Below are positions 12,879-16,123 of a stretch of 16,123 nucleotides of DNA, one piece after another. Origin of the DNA: Bacteroidales bacterium UBA5287 (GTDB lineage: Bacteria; Bacteroidota; Bacteroidia; Bacteroidales; Dysgonomonadaceae); contig DHSL01000017.1 of NCBI GenBank assembly GCA_002411345.1, forward strand, positions 1-16,123, written 5' to 3'. The position numbers and the translations under genes were made by a program. Position 1 is the stretch's first letter, and every line of letters starts with the position of its first letter. The notes below the pieces were generated by a model that saw nothing but the letters and a program-made list of their open reading frames with translations, had not been told where the DNA came from and ran no database searches.

Positions 12879-12949
12879 AGTTATATCTGTATTAAATAAA
12901 GTTAAAATACAGTTTTATGTTGTTTTATATTTTGATATATAAAGTTATA
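12879..12949. promoter_or_regulatory. candidate operators between divergent genes (AGTTATA repeats)
   Basis: AGTTATA occurs at 12879-12885 and 12943-12949, each inside a larger AT-rich partial palindrome (ATATAGTTATAT and AGTTATAGCTAT). They lie 64 bp apart, one near the -33 region of the regulator gene and the other between the -33 and -7 elements of the rightward promoter. That is where an XRE repressor would act on both promoters. Confidence 0.45.
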
Positions 12950-12961
12950 GCTATATATTTG
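12931..12961 (+). promoter_or_regulatory. Bacteroidetes-type promoter of the 13005 gene run
   Basis: TTTG (12931-12934), a 19-bp spacer and TATATTTG (12954-12961) match the consensus. The spacer holds the AGTTATAGCTAT operator candidate, suggesting steric repression. Predicted start near 12968, leader about 37 nt. Confidence 0.68.
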
Positions 12962-13004
12962 CGGTATTAATATTATTTAATAACAACATTTAAAATAAAA
13001 AATT

Positions 13005-13322
13005 ATGAAAACAGAAAATTCAACCAAAGAAAAAGAACAGTCTTTAATGACCGAAAAAGCAACTAAATCCGAAGAAATGAAAAATGTAACATTGTCTGAA
13101 AACACAAAAGGTTTTTTAGTCGCTCACAGAATGATGCAGGAAGCAGGGGATTATGTTACTAAATTGATGGAGAAAGATTTTGGACCTCTTAGTGACGACT
13201 TTTTTGATGAAAAAATGACTCCACTATGGGAAGCGATAGGAGAAGTACAAGATCAGATAATATTATTAATGACTGAAACAATTAATGAAAATTTAAAAAA
13301 ATTAGATGTGACAGAAATATAA
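13005..13322 (+). CDS. hypothetical acidic 105-aa protein
   Basis: The first 30 residues are charged and probably disordered (Lys/Glu/Thr-rich). The remainder is helical and acidic: VAHRMMQEAGDYVTKLMEKDFG, then LSDDFFDEKMTPLWEAIGEVQDQIILLMTETINENLKKL. It has no Cys and no known motif. It is the first gene under the regulated rightward promoter, divergent from the XRE gene, a position where elements often keep antirepressor or small regulatory genes. Reading past the TAA in the same frame gives a further 31 sensible codons. Function unknown. Confidence 0.6.
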   Translation: MKTENSTKEKEQSLMTEKATKSEEMKNVTLSENTKGFLVAHRMMQEAGDYVTKLMEKDFGPLSDDFFDEKMTPLWEAIGEVQDQIILLMTETINENLKKLDVTEI

Positions 13323-13459
13323 ATACGATTAGAAAGCTATACAAATAGTAAACGAAATGTTGAATTGATAAACAATATCAGTGACAGAATAGGAGATGCT
13401 ATTATGAATTTAGTATAACTTATGAGAGAAGAATTTAAAGATAGTATCGAATATTAATT
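13323..13459 (+). other. 137-bp gap with in-frame continuation of the upstream ORF
   Basis: After the TAA at 13320-13322 the same frame stays open for 31 codons (to TAA at 13416-13418), reading IRLESYTNSKRNVELINNIS and so on, which looks like real protein sequence. It has no usual start codon apart from a late ATG. It may be a relic of a longer protein or chance. An 11-codon ORF starts at 13424. No promoter is recognised. Confidence 0.25.
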
Positions 13460-14227
13460 ATGAGTAGGATTGAGTATTATGCAAAAATATCTTATAAAAT
13501 ATTTAATACCAAAAGCAATAATAAAACAAAAGATATGTTAGTAGAAACAATGACACCAGAGGAAATAACAATGGAAGTTATTTCAGATTTAATAAAAATA
13601 CAGGAAACAAGTTCTGAAAGAATCGGGTTTGAATATGAAAGAATGAGACGACGGCTGAAAATAAAAAATGATGCTATTTTCTGCAAGGCGTTTGAAATTA
13701 AAAGCCATAAGAAAAACAACTGGATGCTCTTTTTGAGTAAAGCGGATGGAGTTGAAAAATATAGGAGCGGTGCTGATATAAATGTGTTAGAGATAACCTA
13801 CTTCCACACAACGAAAGGTTTAAGGGTGTTTAGACCGTTAACATCTGGCGGAATAGCTGTTTATAAAGGACACTTATTTAATCGCTATAATGATCGAATG
13901 AATTTAGGATTAACCAGCCCGAAAGAGAAGGTAAAACACTTTTTTATCAACAATGGTTACATAGATTATAAGATTGTAAAGAAAGATAATAAACAACTTT
14001 CTATTGGGTCATGTAGGAATGGCTTGCTGTTGGGCGAGATACAAAACAACTGGATTGTAAACAACACATTTATTACAAAAGATCTTATGTATTTAGATCA
14101 GAGCGAAATAGAATCAAGTTTAATAGAGAGTCTTAAAACCGCTATCATGAAAGAGGTATATATGGGAAACAAAGGTGGCTACAAGCACACCTATTATTCT
14201 GACACATTAAAAGGAATCACTAAATAA
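13460..14227 (+). CDS. hypothetical 255-aa protein with HxxxRYxxR segment
   Basis: The family cannot be named. The N-terminal 70 residues are helical and charged, followed by a beta-rich centre (about 71-135). A distinctive segment KGHLFNRYNDR (137-147) places His138, Arg142 and Arg146 on one helix face. Then come CRNGLLLGEI (185-194) and an NNTFIT strand (201-206), and the C-terminus is helical. I recall similar 'HxFxRYxxR ... DG.xxG ... TF' arrangements in unnamed Bacteroidetes mobile-element proteins. The conserved polar residues could be catalytic, for instance in a small nuclease, but this is a guess. The next gene starts eight bases after its stop, so it is in an operon with the zinc-site protein. 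Confidence 0.65.
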   Translation: MSRIEYYAKISYKIFNTKSNNKTKDMLVETMTPEEITMEVISDLIKIQETSSERIGFEYERMRRRLKIKNDAIFCKAFEIKSHKKNNWMLFLSKADGVEKYRSGADINVLEITYFHTTKGLRVFRPLTSGGIAVYKGHLFNRYNDRMNLGLTSPKEKVKHFFINNGYIDYKIVKKDNKQLSIGSCRNGLLLGEIQNNWIVNNTFITKDLMYLDQSEIESSLIESLKTAIMKEVYMGNKGGYKHTYYSDTLKGITK

Positions 14228-14235
14228 TTAACATT

Positions 14236-14748
14236 ATGAGCTATTTCGAAAACAACTATTGTGAGATTTGCGGTGTTCCCATCGGGGATGAATATGCTTA
14301 CTGCCGTGATCATAACCGCAACACGTGTAAATGTGGCTCATCCAAATACAGAGATGAGGAATTTTGTCCGCAATGTAGAATTGAGAATGAAAAACGAATT
14401 TACGGTTTTGGGGTTTGTCCCCTTTGTAATAAGGAGTTTAAGTTTTCCTCACACCTAAATGTGGTAATTCCAAACGAAAAAACAAGGCTTGTTGCAAACT
14501 TAATAACCCACTACAGACACGAGCACCAAAAGAGTTGGGAAAGTCAGTATAAATACATTTCACGTCATTATGATAACGGCGTTTATGAGAAAGCTAAGTG
14601 TGAACACAATAACCGAGCGAAAAGACAAATATTAAAAAAATGCAAGGAGTGGATCGCTGAAAATAACATAACGATGGAAAACTTTCTTGAACTGCAAGAC
14701 AATGACGAAAAAACAATTGAATTAATAAACAAAACCTTTATGGTTTAA
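14236..14748 (+). CDS. multi-zinc-site protein (CxxC knuckles plus C2H2-like finger)
   Basis: The 170-aa protein has at least three potential zinc sites in its first 100 residues: Cys9-Cys12 with Cys23-His26; Cys31/Cys33 with Cys44-Cys47; and Cys61-Cys64 (CPLCNKEF) with His92, His95 or His97 in ITHYRHEH, like an extended C2H2 finger. The remaining part is basic and helical (NNRAKRQILKKCKEWIAEN). The combination suggests nucleic-acid or protein binding. It shares an operon with the unknown 255-aa protein and is the last gene before a palindrome-bearing gap. Possibly a regulatory or nuclease-associated factor; no catalytic motif is seen. Confidence 0.7.
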   Translation: MSYFENNYCEICGVPIGDEYAYCRDHNRNTCKCGSSKYRDEEFCPQCRIENEKRIYGFGVCPLCNKEFKFSSHLNVVIPNEKTRLVANLITHYRHEHQKSWESQYKYISRHYDNGVYEKAKCEHNNRAKRQILKKCKEWIAENNITMENFLELQDNDEKTIELINKTFMV

Positions 14749-14824
14749 GAATATAAATTAATTGTATTTTTACAGATTGATTTGATTGATTAAGAATAGA
14801 TGTTGTTTGCGTTTTATTCGTTTG

Positions 14825-14850
14825 ATTACGAAACAATCGTAATTACGATT
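14825..14850. promoter_or_regulatory. 16-bp perfect palindrome upstream of the 323-aa protein gene
   Basis: AATCGTAATTACGATT (14835-14850) is a perfect palindrome. An overlapping inverted repeat uses ATTACGA (14825-14831) and TCGTAAT (14837-14843). It lies 50 bp before the ATG of the next gene in an AT-rich gap (14749-14899) that shows no exact promoter consensus. A homodimeric regulator probably binds here. Confidence 0.55.
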
Positions 14851-14899
14851 CGCTAAACAAATAAATCACGGATATATAAATAATGCAAATCTAAACAAA

Positions 14900-15871
14900 A
14901 TGAAAGAAAGATATTTGTGTGTACCAGTTTCTTTATTACAAAACCTAATAATAAAACCAAATGAGGTATTAAATAATATTATTGATTACGGAGTTTATTA
15001 TTTTTCACAAACACAAGATTTAAAAAAAACTGACCCTAACTTTAATTTAGAGGAATACCTCGTGAAACAGTTTTTATATGTATACTATCGTAAAACTGAA
15101 ACAATACCAATAAATTTGCTAAATAAGTTTGAAAAATATGTAGAAATAGGGGACATACTATTAGATGAGGATTATAATGGTTTTCATGGTGCTGAGTTTA
15201 ATCCGGAATTAGAAATAGAGAATATCTTTGAAATTTTTGGAAAAGATGAAGATTTTAAAAAGGAATTATTTGATTTTGCGAAATCAATCGCAACTTATTC
15301 TTATTTAGGAATTACAGGAAATATTGAGAATATAATAAAACGTGCAAAAAAAATTGAAAAGGAAATACCTGATCATTCTCCAATGGTAATGATTAAAAAA
15401 GATAAGGTTTTTGAATTCAGGGATGAAAACAAAACGGAATTCGAACTAATGACGTTTGCTGTATATTTAGGAATTCGCTCTATTCTTGGGAAAAAATCAT
15501 ATTGTAAAACTACTAAAGATTTGATATTGGCACGTGCTTTTGGCTTTAGAAATAAAACAGAATTAGAGAAAAATAAACCTGAACTTTATTTGAAATATTC
15601 AAAAAGGTATCAAATAGACAAGTTGTTGAATGCTGTTGAATCTGAATGGAATATTCATTTATATTCCTCGAATAAAATGCGTGGTATTTATGTTTCTAAT
15701 AAAAACAAAATATCACTCGAAAAACTAATAACAATTGCAGAAGAAAAGAATAAAAAAAACAAGATTGAACAGTTGAAAAATAAGAAGAAACAAATTGCAG
15801 AAAACGTGCGATTAAAAATGAATTTTCGACAACCAACACAACAACCTAACGACAAAATAACAGCACCTTAA
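14900..15871 (+). CDS. hypothetical 323-aa protein
   Basis: I do not recognise the family. The protein is soluble, acidic in its first half and basic at the end. The N-terminus (ERYLCVPVSLLQNLIIKPNEVLNNIIDYGVYYF) forms helices; the middle (about 110-170) is helical with little else. At about 245-270 a block QIDKLLNAVESEWNIHLYSS then KMRGIYVSNK looks like a winged-helix recognition helix and wing, which would suit a DNA-binding or initiator role. The tail (about 275-310) is a Lys-rich coiled coil ending in a Gln/Pro-rich stretch. It has its own upstream palindrome and a following terminator, so it is probably a single-gene transcript. Function unknown. Confidence 0.6.
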   Translation: MKERYLCVPVSLLQNLIIKPNEVLNNIIDYGVYYFSQTQDLKKTDPNFNLEEYLVKQFLYVYYRKTETIPINLLNKFEKYVEIGDILLDEDYNGFHGAEFNPELEIENIFEIFGKDEDFKKELFDFAKSIATYSYLGITGNIENIIKRAKKIEKEIPDHSPMVMIKKDKVFEFRDENKTEFELMTFAVYLGIRSILGKKSYCKTTKDLILARAFGFRNKTELEKNKPELYLKYSKRYQIDKLLNAVESEWNIHLYSSNKMRGIYVSNKNKISLEKLITIAEEKNKKNKIEQLKNKKKQIAENVRLKMNFRQPTQQPNDKITAP

Positions 15872-15896
15872 ATAATGTATTGAATTGAATATTAAA

Positions 15897-15944
15897 TAAT
15901 GTATTAAATATAATACATTAAACAAAGTTTAATGTTCTTTTTTT
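15897..15944 (+). terminator. terminator with overlapping alternative hairpins
   Basis: ACATTAAAC (15915-15923) pairs with GTTTAATGT (15927-15935) around AAA and is followed by TCTTTTTTT, a Rho-independent terminator. A competing hairpin, TAATGTATT (15897-15905) with AATACATTA (15912-15920), uses the same central bases. Only one can form at a time. Confidence 0.7.
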
Positions 15945-16123
15945 ATAAAATACTAAATATATATTGGAAAAGAAAAGATTCTTGATTAATCTATTCTCAG
16001 ACCACAACAAACAGTCTTTAAACGTCATTTAATGGCATTTCCTTTCGTTTTAAGAACATATATCTATCAATCTAATAAGATTTCCATATAAAATATATGC
16101 GCTTTAAACGCTTTAAACTGGAT
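15945..16123. other. end of window, no gene seen
   Basis: The last 179 bp are AT-rich with no ORF of note. A direct repeat CGCTTTAAA CGCTTTAAA lies at 16100-16117, at the very edge. It may belong to a regulatory site of a gene outside the window. Confidence 0.35.

Noticed and set aside
1..16123. CRISPR array, rRNA or insertion-sequence transposase
   Set aside because: No regularly spaced direct repeats of CRISPR type, no rRNA-like sequence and no DDE or HUH transposase motif were seen on either strand.

Overview
The window looks like a member of the Bacteroidales (Bacteroides, Parabacteroides, Dysgonomonas or a relative). The DNA is AT-rich. Several genes are preceded by the Bacteroidetes-type promoter (TTTG or TTG near -33, then TAnnTTTG near -7). 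The first gene starts with a double-glycine leader of the type common in Bacteroidales, and the recombinase belongs to the Bacteroidetes branch of tyrosine recombinases. No species can be named from the sequence alone.

Region 1 (1-3152) is host DNA or an older island. It holds a double-glycine-leader protein with a zinc-metalloprotease-like HEYGH domain, a strong terminator, an alpha/beta-hydrolase lipoprotein, a 435-bp gap with two hairpins, and a family-4-like glycosyltransferase broken by a one-base frameshift and cut off at its 3' end. Region 2 (3260-4196) is a tight plus-strand run of four small unrecognised ORFs with higher GC. It is followed by the 3' part of a minus-strand tRNA-Met(CAU) and the terminator of that tRNA.

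Region 3 (about 4295 to beyond 16123) reads as one integrated mobile element. Its integrase lies directly beside the tRNA fragment. The tRNA homology stops inside the anticodon stem, so the integrated element has replaced the 5' half of the tRNA and the second attachment site must lie to the right of the window. In order it carries: integrase; a cluster of palindromes; a protein with two ribbon-helix-helix-like modules; an excisionase-type HTH protein; a small gene overlapping a DUF3987-type ATPase (replication or primase-helicase type); four small genes of unknown role; a G/C-run-rich noncoding stretch; an HTH plus ribbon-helix-helix fusion with a second ribbon-helix-helix gene directly after it; and a strong terminator. 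A minus-strand cassette follows, with two exported proteins (one a lipoprotein) and an XRE regulator. The regulator is divergent from a plus-strand run of an acidic small protein, an unknown 255-aa protein, a multi-zinc-site protein and, after another palindrome, an unknown 323-aa protein.

No relaxase, coupling protein, mating-pair or capsid gene is visible in the 11.8 kb of element shown. It is therefore either a mobilizable element whose transfer genes lie outside the window, or a satellite or integrative element that depends on a helper. A reasonable working model is that the integrase and HTH protein handle integration and excision, the DUF3987 protein with its small partner handles replication, the ribbon-helix-helix proteins and the XRE repressor control these modules through the palindromes, and the exported proteins are cargo affecting the cell envelope. 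Only the integrase, HTH, XRE and DUF3987 assignments are strong; the rest of the model is inference.
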